From Symsagittifera roscoffensis (Eukaryota; Xenacoelomorpha; Acoela; Convolutidae): 64,000 nucleotides of DNA. Below are positions 1 through 11,452 of the stretch, in pieces. The notes below the pieces were generated by a model that had not been told where the DNA came from, ran no database searches, and was given only the letters and a program-made list of their open reading frames with translations. The stretch covers positions 69,162,223 through 69,226,222 of the forward strand of contig NC_087062.1 of the NCBI RefSeq assembly GCF_963678635.1. Direction: 5' to 3'. A program made the position numbers and the translations under genes. The first letter of the stretch is position 1; each line of letters begins with the position of its first letter.

Positions 1-1910
1 CTCGCTAAAAACAGTGTGAAGCTTTTTCTATGGTGATTTCTTCAGAAAACTGATTAACTCACGTTTACGCATAAGTTTTGTTGCGTTTTGTACTACTAAA
101 ATAGCAAAAAAATGGGGTCTCAATACTCAAACTGTTCTAACAACGAACGAACTAAATTTAACTGATTTCTCCAGTTATATCAGTTCAATTACGATGTAAA
201 TCACTAAATCAGCGCTTTTTCAGTTGCGAAAAACATGAATATCCAATAAATTTGCGTTCTTTGGGGGATCAAAATGTCAATATTTTGACCCTAAAAGACG
301 GCCCGTTTACGGTCTAATTGATTGAGAAACGGAATAGAAATATTATTACGCTTAGAATTAGTAGTTATTCTAATAGTATTAAATCCTTACGGAATCCTCC
401 CCCCTTCAAGGCACGTTTTTGATTTTACGGTACTTAAAAAAACTGGACCGGTCCAGTTGTTCTCAAGTTATAAAGCGAAATGTCTTGCGTCTAACTCAAA
501 GTTTTTTCAAAGGTTAAGGTTCCGCCTCACTTTTTCTGTAATTGTTTTCTAATTGACCAGAAAAATTTTGATCCAAAAAAGCCTATACTCTTCTGATTAA
601 AAGCGAAAAATAACAATCAAAATTTTTTCAGCCGAACAGATTGGCCAAAACAATGCTAAATGGAACCCTCCGGATTGATGAATCAACTAAATCAAACTCG
701 TTAAGTCCGAATTCACTCGGACAATGAAGAACGTTTTTTTATCGCAGTAAATCAAAACTTTCCTTTTTGTGGCGTTTCGTGAGTATAAAAATTGCAACAA
801 CTTGGATCTCAATATTTAAACTGTCCTAAAAGGTGACCGAGTTAAATTTAACCGGGTCCTATAGTTTTGTCAGTTCAATTAAGATGTCAATCACCAATTT
901 AGCGTTTTTTGTCCAAAAAACATGGACGTCTCAAAAAACGAGTTTGGCGGGGGATCACAAGGTCAATATTTTGACCCTAAAAGCCGGTCAGTACGGTATA
1001 TTTGATTGAAAAACGGAATTGGATTTTTAATGCGGTTAGTATTAGAAGTAGTACAAATAGTATAATACCCCTTCCCGTCCGTTCAATATCCGAATTAAAA
1101 CTTCTCTGGAGGGTCACTGTAGTTCAATCACTGTCGAGCCACCCAAAGTTTAATATCGAAGCTTCTGTGCCAAAAAAGAGACAAAAGGTTTTAAGGATAC
1201 CACAGAGTAGAAAGTGGTTTTCCTTGGGATGATTTCTGCTGATTTTAGTTTTTTTTTACAACTTCTGCTTTTTTCTCGGTTTTTTGTATATTCTTTTTTT
1301 TCTTAGGTTTTATACCACTTTTGTTTGATTTCCTGTGTATCTTTCAATGTTTTTGGTCATATACCGCTTACGGAATGACGGGACGGCCAATCCTCCCACC
1401 CTTCAAGATACATGATTTTTTGGTATAAACTGAGTTAAAAATTAAATCCGGAATCCGGAAGACTTTCGCGTTCCGGACCACCCTTCCGGCTCTTGATAAC
1501 GGGCTTTTGTTGGACCCGCTCGGCGCAGAGTTCTCCCGTTAATTGATTTGCTGCTGATCATGATATTACGAATAACACACAGGAGCGCCGTGAAAACATA
1601 AATTTAACTTTCGCCCGGAATTAAAAACTGATGGAAAAAATAGCTAGGTTCTGAAACGACTGGCTAGCGGCTTCACAGATTTTCAACCGTCTCTATCACA
1701 GCCTGCTAAATGTGGTTCTATTAAAAAAGGGGCGACAAAATTAATAAAATTTAAGGGCTATCGGCCGAACCGCTTAAATTAACTAAGTCAAATGCAAAAT
1801 ACTGAGCTCATGGCTGGGTCTCAGTGTCATCAGACCATGAGGTCACTCCTAAAAACAAGGACACAATGTTACTACCTTTTTACTAATGCTTTTGTTCAGT
1901 AGATAAAATC
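1..1910. repeat. Diverged copies of the long repeat also found at 30.3-32.5 kb
   Basis: No gene is supported here. Blocks at about 115-780 and 790-1,470 resemble each other (period near 690 bp), sharing phrases such as 'tcaatattttgaccctaaaa' and a GGGGGATCA motif. The same order of phrases occurs at 31,180-31,460. The last part (about 1,590-1,900, 'gagctcatggctgggtctca') matches 8,589-8,690 and 32,440-32,530. Divergence is clearly higher than between the 8.4-9.37 and 32.2-33.2 kb copies, so this is an older copy. Short frames inside it (for example 322-552) are not convincing genes. Confidence 0.6.
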
Positions 1911-2560
1911 ATCATATGCAGCCGGGCTAGATCAACACTTGGCCTCAGCTCAATTCAAGACAATCTATGAAGCTAAAAAAATTGTTTAAAATGCAGCTTA
2001 AATTAGTCTTCGATAACACTCTGGCTTCCTGAGTTCGCATAAGGAAGCGTCTTATTCACGATTGGGAAAAGTGTTAAGTTCTCGTGTTAGCCCTGGTGGT
2101 TCGCGGGACTTGCTCTGAACCGACTGTAGCTGTACAATTGTTTTGATTTGTAGCGTCTTCTTCATGAAGTCTGATAATTCCGATTTCATTCGTTTTCAAC
2201 CTCTAATGTGTTTTTTCTAAACGCAAAATCGTTGTTATGACAGATTCGTTGACAGATTGAAGTTTAAAACACAAGATGTAGTTCACTGAAACTGGTTATA
2301 AGGCCCGTTTAATCTAACTTCAAATGTGACATAGATGGTTGACTGTTAAACTAGTGGTCCAAAAGTTTTCAAATTTTATTTCAAATTTCCTGAGTTAGTT
2401 AGTTTTTCTGATCTTGAGTGAGTTACAGACTTGAATTCGTTCTAGAAAAAGTTACCATATCTTGAATTGTTGAGTTTGTTCACTGGAGATCGTTTCATGT
2501 GATTTTGTTGGGGTTATTTGAGTTTTTATTTTGATACAATGGAAATGGATCCAACAAGCA
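1911..2560. other. No recognisable feature
   Basis: This AT-rich stretch lies between the long repeat copy and the presumed 3' end of the first LINE. I see no open frame, RNA gene or repeat in it that I can support. Confidence 0.4.
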
Positions 2561-3576
2561 ATGTCTAAAAAGTAACAAGAATTAGGTTCCCAACCCTTTT
2601 TTAACGGCGTCCGCGTGTTTTAGGTATCAAGAGATCTGGCTTTGGGGGCGTTCTTTTAAATTTTTGTAAGGAGGTAGGGTTATTCTGACGGTTGCCTTTA
2701 ATCAGCAGCGATTTTTAGTTCCATATCTGGTTGAACAGCGTTTCATTGTAATTACGTAGCAGCATTTAGATAACCGCGTGTTCTTAATCTTAATTGCAGT
2801 AAGCAGACACAAATTGAACTAACCAATCAGAACATTGAGAGCAAAAACAGAAGTCACTCATGAACAATGGAATTTTATTGGACAAAACTCATAACGATAT
2901 TTTAGGCAGGATATTATTAGGACGAAAGAAATTTAAAAAACTGAGAAAGTTTATAGTTTTTCAAAAATTTAGACAAATGACTGCAACTCCCTCCTGAAAA
3001 CATTTTCGATTCGAATGACCCTCCAGATAGAATTTTTTCAAGTGAAAGTTTTTTCATCCAATAACTTTTATACTTTTATTGCATTCGGGATTCAATTTCT
3101 TGCGCACTGAATTTTTCAGCAAGTTCCTAAAATATCGCATTTGTTGGTAGTTCTCAGGTTAACATCCCTGTCAAGGATATTCCACATAACAAAGGGGACG
3201 TAACATTTATCCAAAATTCAGTAATGTAATGAAGAAAAATTTCAATACTTTGGCGTCGAGAAAAAATTTCAGATAATTCTTGAAATAAGAAAAATCAAAT
3301 AATACAGAAATTAGCAAAAAAATCTATGGGCTAAATCATGTTTCCAAATGTAACATAATTATTTTGAGTTTGAGCAGCAGTTGCAGGAACAGTTGAGTCT
3401 TCGTGTACATAAATCGCTCTCAGTAATTTCTTCCTAGAAGAAATTCCAGTATATTTCAGTCAGTTTTGCTTTCAATCTTTTGTAATCCATCGTTATCAGG
3501 TCGAGATCAAGACAAGCTGACAATTTTTTTTACCAGAAAAGGTACTCGGTAATGAAATTGTTCTTGATCTTTTGTT

Positions 3577-3939
3577 TCAGCTTTGAGATTTGGAACGCAT
3601 TTCTGGATACTTGTCGGTTTTCGAAGGAATTGTTGGTGCAGGGCATAACGTTATTGTAAACATATAAATCGTAATTATTGAAAGCAAGTGTGTAGAGGAA
3701 GAGGAGGTTGTGCATTTCGTGATATAATGAAAGATGTTTAAATTGATCTTTTTAAAAGCTTTGCATATAAGGCTAGCCGAGGACTTTAGAATCCATCTGG
3801 TAGCTTTCTTTTGTAAATCTTCAATGCTTCTTAGTTCTTTTTTGTTTGTTTTCCACATCTCTGATCCGTATGATATAATTGGTACAATGTAGCCACAATA
3901 TGCATTTAGTTTTGATGACAATGAGGACGATTTTGACAA
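3577..3939 (-). pseudogene. LINE copy 1: C-terminal domain of RT polyprotein
   Basis: The 120-residue frame carries the typical post-RT block of LINE polyproteins. A tyrosine- and glycine-rich stretch 'CGYIVPIISYGSEMW' is followed by 'LRSIEDLQKKATRWIL', the usual sentence in which an aromatic-W pair precedes a helix ending in R-W-I/T. The same block, better preserved, is read at about 35,640-35,520 in copy 2. The frame is shifted relative to the upstream RT piece. Non-coding today. Confidence 0.75.
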
Positions 3940-4154
3940 GTTTGGAAAAGCGCTCCTCTGCCTTTTGACACTCGCTGTTCACAGTTGGCAGACCAGGTGA
4001 TGTTTTTCAATACTATGATTCCAAGATCTTTTTTGGTATCAAGCTCGTTTTCACCTATATGATTTTCATGCGACGTACAATCTGATTTGAAGATCAAGTG
4101 ATGACCTTTTGATAGATTTAAACTCATGTTGTTATCACAGCACCATTTACCCAA
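3906..4154 (-). pseudogene. LINE copy 1: RT region just after the active site
   Basis: This 82-residue frame follows the YADD box and contains 'WCCDNNMSLNLSKGHHLIF', the RT segment in which W-C-x-x-N-x-M-x-L-N-x-x-K is nearly universal in LINE reverse transcriptases. It supports identification of the frames on both sides as one broken RT. Confidence 0.7.
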
Positions 4155-4204
4155 TGATTCTTGTCTGTTTGCAGATCTTTAGACTTTATTGATAACAGTT
4201 TGTA

Positions 4205-4676
4205 GTCGTCCGCATAGCCAAAGCAATTGGATTTCAAGCCACTCGGTGGATCATTTATGAAGCAAAGAAAAAAGTAACGGGCCCGATATAGAACCTTATG
4301 GAACTCCGCTAGTTAACATCAAGCCAGTTACGGAGCTGATTTCTGATTCGAACTCTCTGCTTGCGATTCTGCAGATAGTTTTAAAAAAATCTATCAGGTT
4401 ACTACCAATCGCTAAATATGATTTTTTAATGGCCAGAAAATTTTGTTCGACTTTGTAAAAGGCTTTCTCAAAATCATGGAAAACCGCAAAGATAGGACGT
4501 TTCTCATTTTCTTCTAAAAGGCTACAGACTTCGTCTGAATATTTGAAAACTTGAACTGTTGTCGATCCTTTTTGGTCTATAACCAAACTGGCTTTCGTGT
4601 AGCTGTTTGAAAATATGACTTGACATTCTATTGGAAATGAGTCTTTCGAGTACTTTGGAGACTGAGAAGAGTACAC
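4205..4676 (-). pseudogene. LINE copy 1: reverse transcriptase palm
   Basis: The 126-residue frame at 4,296-4,676 has the first catalytic aspartate block as 'AVFHDFEKAFYKV' (family usual form: L-D-F-S-K-A-F-D-x-V). It ends at 'LTSGVP', the start of the G-V-P-Q-G-S-x-L-G-P motif. The next codons in another frame read through to FGYADD, with the YADD codons at 4,205-4,216. The catalytic aspartates are therefore still visible, but the frame is broken between the motifs. Confidence 0.8.
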
Positions 4677-4916
4677 TTTTTGGCCGATAACTAATTACCG
4701 AATGCCTGTCACCGTTCTTGTATATTGGACATATCTTGCTACGTTTCTACATGGTAGGATAAGTTGATTTGGTTGCATTTATATTGAAAAGAAGGTGTAG
4801 AGATTTCTTGAGTCCGTTTGCCAGTTTGTTGAGTATATGGTTTCCAAGCCTATTCAGCCCCCAAGTTTTATTCAATTTAGGTTCGCTATAGTTCTTTTGA
4901 TTTCTTTTTCCGTGAA

Positions 4917-5589
4917 TTAAATACACTCAAAGACGCTAATAATGGTTTGATTTAATACGCAAGGTTTTTCATTTGGTTTATTGAACACACTTTGGAAGTA
5001 CAGGTTGAATAGATTAGCAAAATCTCTGTGGTTGTAGGCAGTTTTGTCGTTCCAGTATAAAGTTGGTGTTAGTCTCTTTGTCATACGGGTATTCTTGATG
5101 TATTTCTCTAGCTTTGGCGTGATTTCTGCCCTCAAAAGTAACGGCTTCAAAAGCAGTTTGATCTTCGTCAAATAAATTTTTCACAAGTTTCTCCATGTTT
5201 TCGAGCTTTGTCATCCAAGCTTTGGTGGGGTGTTATTCGAATTGTTTTCTCGAGTTATTAAATCTTTTTATCAGGTTTGAGGTCGAAGGTGTTATCCATG
5301 GTGGTAGAAATTTTCTGTGACTAGTTTTTTTTTTTAGAAAAGATTGCAAGGTTTTGAGCAGCCTTGTGTACCATGATTCGACCAAATGATCAATATTACT
5401 ATCGCAATATGGTTTAAAATGCTTATTTTCAGTTTCAATCTCATTTTCTGCCAGTCTGCGTTGACTTAAGAAAAAACACCAAAATCCAAAAAATCCTGGT
5501 CGCAATTGTGGCTGGTTTCTGATACCACTGCGATGGTGTTTAGCGTAACTTGAAAAGAATAGTGATCTGATAAATTTTTTTGTTTGCAA
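4917..5589 (-). pseudogene. LINE copy 1: endonuclease-RT linker
   Basis: Three overlapping short frames (5,233-5,589, 5,014-5,214, 4,917-5,171) carry the linker between endonuclease and RT. The phrase 'LPPWITPSTSNLIKR' corresponds to 'LPPWVTPSTSHMLKR' at the same place in copy 2 (about 37,030). Clear homology to copy 2 shows that both belong to one LINE family. Confidence 0.7.
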
Positions 5590-6309
5590 TGTAGAGCATT
5601 GAGTTGCAGATCAACCTTTGTATCCAGAATAAGATCGAGTTGGTTGCACAGCACGATATCCAGTTTGTCTTTTTTATGTCAGAATGTGTTGGTTATAGTT
5701 GAAATCAGTCATCAAGTCGAGTCTTATTTGCTCTTTTGCATCAGTTGATTGCATGATTGGCCAAGTAGCGGCAATGAAATTATTGTCTCCTGTTATAAAA
5801 ACACTTGGGCAAATAAGACTAGGGGAAAGATGGTTCAATCTTTCAAAATCAAAAGAAATTAAAAAATCTTTCACAGGCGATATGTGCTGTTTAGTTGGCG
5901 CGCTGTATAGACAGCCGAGGAGGAATGGGTTTGGAGTCTGAATTTGAGAAATTAGGTAGTCTGAAAGCTCAATGTTCCCATTAACAAAGGGCATTAGATG
6001 TTTCATCGCGATAAGTACTCCGCCGTGTTTAGTTGCCTTTGTCGTCGTTGTTTTGCTGTCAATTCTCAAGATTGAAAATTGCGGGAGAAATAAAACATCG
6101 TCCGATATTACTGACACATGCCAGGTTTCAGTTAAACAGATGATTTCATTTAGGCATAATATGATTGTATTGCTCAAAGTTTGTCTCCATGAGAGTTCAA
6201 GCAGATTTTTCACTTTCAAGTTTAAAACTTTCGATTTCAAGTTTTCTTGCATGTAGTCAATTTTGGTTTCTGTTGTCCTCGCTTTCAGTTGGCAACTGAT
6301 CCTCGACAT
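5466..6309 (-). pseudogene. LINE copy 1: APE-type endonuclease
   Basis: The 211-residue frame (5,674-6,309) contains 'IICLTETW' (catalytic glutamate), 'HGGVLIAMK' and 'VFITGDNNF' followed by W (the G-D-x-N box). The 62-residue frame at 5,466-5,654 continues with 'QLDLILDT' and 'SDHYSFQV' (the S-D-H catalytic end). Together these are the ordered motifs of an exonuclease/endonuclease/phosphatase domain, which nicks target DNA before reverse transcription. A frameshift near 5,660 separates the last part. Confidence 0.8.
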
Positions 6310-6783
6310 TTATATTGACCCATGAATTGTCTTTCGTCTCCTGTAGTACCACATTTCTGACACCTATTGACCTCGGGTCCACGCATTCATTTAGAAGTTC
6401 TTTGCGGGTTTTTTGAATTGCATTTTTACGGAATAGTTCTGTCTTGGTGAGCTCTTTGCTGATAATTATTTTATTCCTCTCCTCTTGTTTTTAGTAGATG
6501 CGTTGAAGATAACATCAAATCAGTTTCATTTGCTGTGAACAGGTGCAAAAGTACTGTGCGTGACTTAATGTTGTCTTCGTTGAACTTTCCTAACTATTTC
6601 AAGCTGGTGATTTTCTTTGCAGTCAGTGTTCAGGTATTTAAAGATATCGTTCAATTTCTTCATTTGGTTATCAAGAAGATTTCTTTCGTCCTTTTCAATT
6701 AGTTCTGGTATACCTCGAATGCGCAAACCACGGACAGGTACAGGTTGAACTTTTGAACCAATCTCATTTGCATTTATAGGCCA

Positions 6784-7153
6784 TCATCGGACTAGCTTTG
6801 TTTCACTTCCTGTTAGCGATGGAAAGCCGCTGACAGATTGTTTGATTTCCTCTATTGTATCATTTAGTTTGTGAAGATCAACTTCTTTGCTCTTTCTGAT
6901 GCTCTCAGATTTTTTTTCTTCAATGCTGCGTTGCGTATTAGCGTGTCCCTTTTGTTGCCAGACACACAAAAGTTGCAGAGAATTCTTCTCCGTGATCGAC
7001 GATACCATTTACAGAAACTGGAGTTAACCAAGTGTATTGAGTAGTCATGCGCAAATTGCAACCGCATGAGATGCAATTATGGAATTTCTCGTTTTCATTT
7101 TTTGCTCTCTTGCAAGATTTGCAAGTTTTGGCTTTTTTTGTCATTTCAGCCAC
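6784..7153 (-). pseudogene. LINE copy 1: ORF1 fragment with PHD-like zinc finger
   Basis: The N-terminal frame (6,938-7,153) has Cys11-x2-Cys14, then His25 and Cys27-x2-Cys30-x-Cys32. This resembles the PHD-like finger at the start of ORF1 in copy 2 (Cys23/26/39/42). Overlapping frames at 6,864-7,076 and 6,784-7,008 continue it after frameshifts and are rich in charged residues. It is the nucleic-acid-binding ORF1 of the LINE by position. Confidence 0.6.
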
Positions 7154-7159
7154 TGCTCA

Positions 7160-8231
7160 ATTTAGAGCTCCAGAAAATTGATTTTAGATCTCAATTTGAT
7201 ATCAATAATAATAGATAGAGAAATCGAAAACAAAAACACAAATCAAAGCAATTTCGAGAAACCTTTGGAGTCGCACAAGATTTATGTTTCAATTAGTGGC
7301 ATATATAGACAAAGCAAATCATTGAAAAGCAATTCCAAGAAAACTTCTGGAGTCGCACAAGAAATAAACTACTTACACTTGTTTCTATGTTGTTTTCGTG
7401 ATCGAAATTGTTCAATCTTTCTGTCGCTCTCTCTTCTTCCGTTAGTCCTTTTTCTTTCACGTTTTGTTCTAGGATGATCGATTTTTCTCGTGATTCGCCA
7501 TACGTTGTTGTAATTGTAACACAACCTCTACAGTATGAAAAATCTAGTTGATTCGATATGGTATATAGACAGAATTTCTTTTGTTATCAGAGCGTTCGTT
7601 TCAGTGGCAGCGGAAAAATTTTCTTCCAAACGCTCAGAACCAATGTTCGTGAAGATAGTTAGGAAGAATATTGGGTGTTTCTATGAGCTGGTTGTAATTG
7701 ATTGCTTTAGTTCGAGGACGAAAGTTCGTGATGATCTGAACGAGAATATCAGCGGAACACCTTTTGAAATTAATGTTGCGTTGGGCGTTCAAGCTGTCGT
7801 TGATGACATCGTGCTACAAAATCAGCTGAGTTTTTCTCCCGTCGTGCCCGTTGCCACTAAGATTTTTTTCGAGCGAGTTGTTGATGGGGATTTACAATAC
7901 TCGAATTTTGACTAAGTCCTCGAACGGAAAAAAAAATCTTCTGATCCTTTAATGAGTCTTCATGGGAAGGGCTTTGACAGCGTTGTCTACTGAGCTGACA
8001 CGATTGATAAACATGCAGCTGGCTACTGAAAATTTCTAGCGGAAGACACCTCGACCAGACCGGACTATCATCTCAATTATAATTAGTAGCAAAAAGTTAG
8101 GACAGACAAAAATAATTAGAAAGAGCAAATGACCTTTTTCAGACAAATTTTGCATGCAAAAACTAATTTTTCAGACCAAGCGTAGGTCTCAATAACTAAA
8201 ATTTTAAAATTGCATGCCGAACTTTTGCAAC
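7160..8231. other. No supported gene; one unassigned 126-codon frame
   Basis: An open frame on the plus strand at 7,535-7,915 gives 126 residues without a domain I recognise, and its codon use and neighbourhood do not support it. The reverse strand here may be the decayed 5' part of the first LINE, but I could not identify a conserved motif. Confidence 0.3.
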
Positions 8232-8376
8232 TCACTATAGCTGAAATTGTTTTTAAATATAGTGACCATTTTCACGGAAACACACAATCAGCTCATTAAT
8301 GGGTATTAAAACAAGTTGAATAGTCTATACAAACTATCAAGTGCAGGGTCGGATCATTTTTAAATTTTCTGGAAAA
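8232..8376. repeat. 145-bp fragment of the long repeat end
   Basis: This matches 33,121-33,265 closely, from 'cactatagctgaaattg' to 'tttttaaattttctggaaa'. It abuts directly the larger copy that starts at 8,384, so two repeat copies are joined here head to tail. Confidence 0.7.
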
Positions 8377-8383
8377 TCTGAGT

Positions 8384-9370
8384 TCCCCGGAAGTACATAT
8401 CGACGGAAATTAAAGCTAAGCTATAAAACGACTGGCCAGCGTCTAAACAAAGCTCTACATGCTTTTCACCGTCTCAACCAAAGCCAGTTCTTTCGGTGGT
8501 CTTTCTAATATCGGGTCGACAAAATTGTTACTGTTCTCCGGCTTCGACCAGAACGCTCAAATCAACTTAATTACATGCAAAACTAGTGAGCTCATGGCTG
8601 GGTCTCAGTATCCCCAGACCACGAGGTCACTCCTAAAAACAGGGCTACTAGTACTTATTATATTACTATTGTTTTTGTTCAGTAGATAAAAGTCATCATC
8701 GCCATCGAAGATGGATCAACTCTTTCCCTCAACTCCTAGCTTCTCATAATCAGAAATTGATTGAGATGTTAATTAAATTCAATTCAGGGCATGACTAGTA
8801 AGCTAAAAGTTTGAATGAAATAGTTTGAGTTCAGGTCTCAAGACCCCTCCGGACTCCTGAATCCGGGGAAATAACACCCTTATTTCCTCTCCGGAAGGCT
8901 GAATTCACGGTTCCACCACCCTTCACCGTTGGCGTGAATGGCTCTGTAACGATTGTAGCGACATAATCGTTACAACTCGGAGTGGTCTTTGCTAATACTC
9001 TGTCGTATTTTTTTATTTCCCGTCGTAGTTTCTCTCGCAACTATCGTTGTTGTTGTTTTTCTTTTTTGGTTTACTTCTAAAAATGGCCGTTTCGTCGTTT
9101 CTCGGAAAAATGACGTTATCATTTGAAAATTTAAAAATTCAAAATACCAGAATATCCTGACTTTCACAATTCGTCTAAACGTTCAAATAACGTCGCTAAT
9201 CTACTAAAACTGCCAATTCTCAATGTCAGCGGCCATCAATTTTAAGTTGCACTTTTGTCCATTCTGGTCAAATGTCACACTATAGCTGAAATTGTTTTAT
9301 AAAAATAGTGACCATTTTCACGGAAACATACAATCAGCTCATTAATGGGTATTTAAACAAATTGAAAACA
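8384..9370. repeat. Long direct repeat, candidate LTR of the giant element (left copy)
   Basis: This aligns almost end to end with 32,230-33,214 at roughly 95% identity by eye, with only scattered substitutions and small indels. The similarity stops at about 9,368, 340 bp from the last ORF of the minus-strand block. At the other side it stops at 8,384. If the 9.7-28 kb block is one minus-strand LTR element, this is where a truncated 3' LTR would sit. I could not define TG...CA ends, a target duplication or a convincing polypurine tract. Confidence 0.6.
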
Positions 9371-9706
9371 TAAGTTGTTAATTTAGTTGTTATTGGTCCT
9401 GAATATTAAAGATAAGGAGCTCTGTGGTTAGAAAGAGCAATGAAATAATCTCCCTCTTCAAGAGGTTACCCAAGCCTTTCATGTCACCACAAAGTGATCA
9501 ATCGTCCTAGTTGATTAAAAACAATCATGCAGACTGGAATATTTAAATATAATCTTCACTCAAGCCCTTCTAAACAAATATTAAGTGTCTCTAAAGCCAT
9601 TAACTAAAATCAAAATGCAAATTTATAAAAGCAACAAATTCTTTAATGTTCAAAACTCAACTTAATGTTTTCTTTCAGTTTCAATTCAACTTGGTTGCTT
9701 TGTTTC
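9371..9706. other. Non-coding gap between candidate LTR and last ORF
   Basis: No open frame is visible. On the minus strand there is a short purine-rich run near 9,440-9,455 (AGAGGGAGA). It could be a polypurine tract, but it lies about 75 bp from the repeat edge, so the match is weak. Confidence 0.3.
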
Positions 9707-10453
9707 TCAGTTGAGTTTTTTGTCACATACAAAACCTTTCTGAGTTTTGACTTCTTCTCTTTCGTCACTTCTTTGTTTCTTCTTTTTTTGTCGTTTAGAA
9801 GTTCTAAAATTTCTAAATTCTTCTAATTTCTTTCTTTTTGCATCTTGTTTTTCGGCCATTTGCTCCATCTCCTCCTCCTGCAACATTGACTCTGCACTTT
9901 CAGTTTCTGTGTCTTGCAACACGTCGGTGGCTATCCTGACGCTGTTGCAAGCAGTCCTCCAACTTTTCTGCTCTTCTACTCTTTGTTTGCAACAAGGTAG
10001 GGGATCAACGTTAGATTCTCTGTTTCGGCAGAAGCTGTTGTGGAGACAAAACGTCACGTTTTTCCCCAAATCTTCCTTCAACATTTCTTCCTTCTCCCTT
10101 CCATTACACTCACTAGTCCTGGAAGTTCTTTTTATTGCGGTGGTCACTGCATTCCGATGAGATACAAAAGCTCGCTTGAAAGCTCCTGCGCCAATGTCCA
10201 GCTGATACGCACTGTACACTCTGCTGTGCTTCGACATATGCTTTTTGGCATACTCGTACAACCATGTAGTCAAGTTGGCTCTAAACCATGGCATCAGACG
10301 TCTTCTGGCCCATATCGTTTTCCTTTCCATCGGAATGATCAAGATTTTGCACATTGTCTCAAAAAGATCTAAATCTTTTAGACAATCCAATTTCTGCAAT
10401 TGTTCTCTCGTTGGCGCCTCCTGTCTATTCTTCTCTTTCATATGAGCTACCAA
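9707..10453 (-). CDS. Accessory ORF, unknown, basic C-terminus
   Basis: The frame gives 248 residues and is the last of the minus-strand block. It begins at a non-ATG codon (TTG) and overlaps the end of the preceding frame at 10,454, so it is probably the continuation of that protein after a frameshift. The middle has a W- and Y-rich segment (about residues 50-85). The last 60 residues are highly charged with runs of lysine (residues about 205-235), resembling a nuclear-localisation or nucleic-acid-binding tail. I do not recognise a domain. Confidence 0.45.
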   Translation of the reverse strand: MVAHMKEKNRQEAPTREQLQKLDCLKDLDLFETMCKILIIPMERKTIWARRRLMPWFRANLTTWLYEYAKKHMSKHSRVYSAYQLDIGAGAFKRAFVSHRNAVTTAIKRTSRTSECNGREKEEMLKEDLGKNVTFCLHNSFCRNRESNVDPLPCCKQRVEEQKSWRTACNSVRIATDVLQDTETESAESMLQEEEMEQMAEKQDAKRKKLEEFRNFRTSKRQKKKKQRSDEREEVKTQKGFVCDKKLN

Positions 10454-11452
10454 TCATCGTATCGCCATCATAACTCCCACTATCACTATCGTTATGGGCC
10501 GTAATGAGTCTGGTAAACCCATGGAGAGCAGCTCTCCACAGTCCCAGATCAACACCAGATTACTACGCCCGGGATACCACCATGTTTGCAGCAAGCAATG
10601 GCAGGGAAACTCATCGTGTGTTGACATGATGCTCCTCAAATTACGCTTTCCCGAAGCTTCCAGTAGTGGTTCCATTTCCATCATCACTCGGTGGAAATCA
10701 TCATTTTCATCTACTACATTGTAATCCGTGACTGTCGATCCTTTATGCTTCTGTCTTTCAAAGTCACTGAAGTTTCCACTGGCGTATCCCATGAACTTCT
10801 TTCCCAATATCGATTCTAACTCCTCCTTAGTTCTCTCTGGAACTGCTGAGAATATCTTGCACAGTAACTCGTAAATCTTTTCTGACATTCTCGCTAGTCT
10901 TACGCATTTTGGCACCGAGAAGACTTGATCCACGATCGTTCTCATACTTTTCACATCCACAGCTACGCAATGCACTGTGTATCTGCTCTTGCACATTGGA
11001 GCTAATGTCGATCTCACCAAATATCGTGCTCCCGACAGTCTGGGATATGTCTTACTGTGTCGGATGTTCATTTCCGCCTCGATCGCTTCCCTCCACCTTC
11101 CTATGTGTTTTTGCTCGATCTGCAAAACTCCTGGGAACACTTCTACACTGATGGCCGTGACCATCTCATGCTTTTGTTCTGGATTCAATAGTGACTCTAA
11201 AGAACCAAACATGCTGTAGAATCCTAGTGCAGTCACTAGATTCACCTCGGTTCCTCCATGGCAGTCAGCAATTAGCTCCGTTTCTGTCTTCGCCTTCATC
11301 ACACTGTTCCCAAACAAAATCGTCAACTGCTTCTGTTGTTTCTCCAAGGTCTTCACGCAATCCAGACCTCCACAGACGTAACCCTCCAGTCCATAGAATT
11401 CTGCCAGACAGCTACCAGGTTTGACCCAGTCCTCTGGTCCCCAGCCAGGCAA
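10454..11452 (-). CDS. Accessory ORF, unknown, cysteine-containing
   Basis: This 332-residue frame is the second longest in the accessory region. It has about a dozen cysteines spread through it, a hydrophobic last segment ('ITIVIVGVMMAI') that could cross a membrane, and no obvious signal peptide. The position downstream of pol is where envelope-like genes sit in some gypsy elements, but I cannot recognise an envelope family. The function is unknown. It runs into the next frame at 10,453 without a gap. Confidence 0.45.
   Translation of the reverse strand: MPGWGPEDWVKPGSCLAEFYGLEGYVCGGLDCVKTLEKQQKQLTILFGNSVMKAKTETELIADCHGGTEVNLVTALGFYSMFGSLESLLNPEQKHEMVTAISVEVFPGVLQIEQKHIGRWREAIEAEMNIRHSKTYPRLSGARYLVRSTLAPMCKSRYTVHCVAVDVKSMRTIVDQVFSVPKCVRLARMSEKIYELLCKIFSAVPERTKEELESILGKKFMGYASGNFSDFERQKHKGSTVTDYNVVDENDDFHRVMMEMEPLLEASGKRNLRSIMSTHDEFPCHCLLQTWWYPGRSNLVLIWDCGELLSMGLPDSLRPITIVIVGVMMAIR

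Larger units (their letters stand above)
2560..7160 (-). mobile_element. Decayed non-LTR retrotransposon (LINE), CR1/Jockey-like, copy 1
   Basis: Reading on the minus strand from 7,153 the order is zinc-finger ORF1 (7,153-6,784), APE-type endonuclease (6,309 to about 5,520), linker (5,589-4,917), reverse transcriptase (4,676 to about 4,200, FGYADD) and C-terminal domain (3,939-3,577). About 900 bp of 3' UTR-like sequence follows. That tail matches the tail of the second LINE: 2,604-2,700 resembles 34,312-34,405, including a 'gggggcg' block. Frames change many times, so the copy is dead. The left end is inferred from the tail match only. Family-level assignment (CR1 versus Jockey) is uncertain. 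Confidence 0.8.

Noticed and set aside
1002-1232. Small gene in the left repeat
   Set aside because: The frame lies within a repeat unit whose relatives at 31.2-31.5 kb do not keep it open.
10454-11452. Envelope glycoprotein downstream of pol
   Set aside because: Position and a hydrophobic end fit, but there is no signal peptide, no recognisable fusion-protein cysteine pattern and no cleavage site; kept as unknown.
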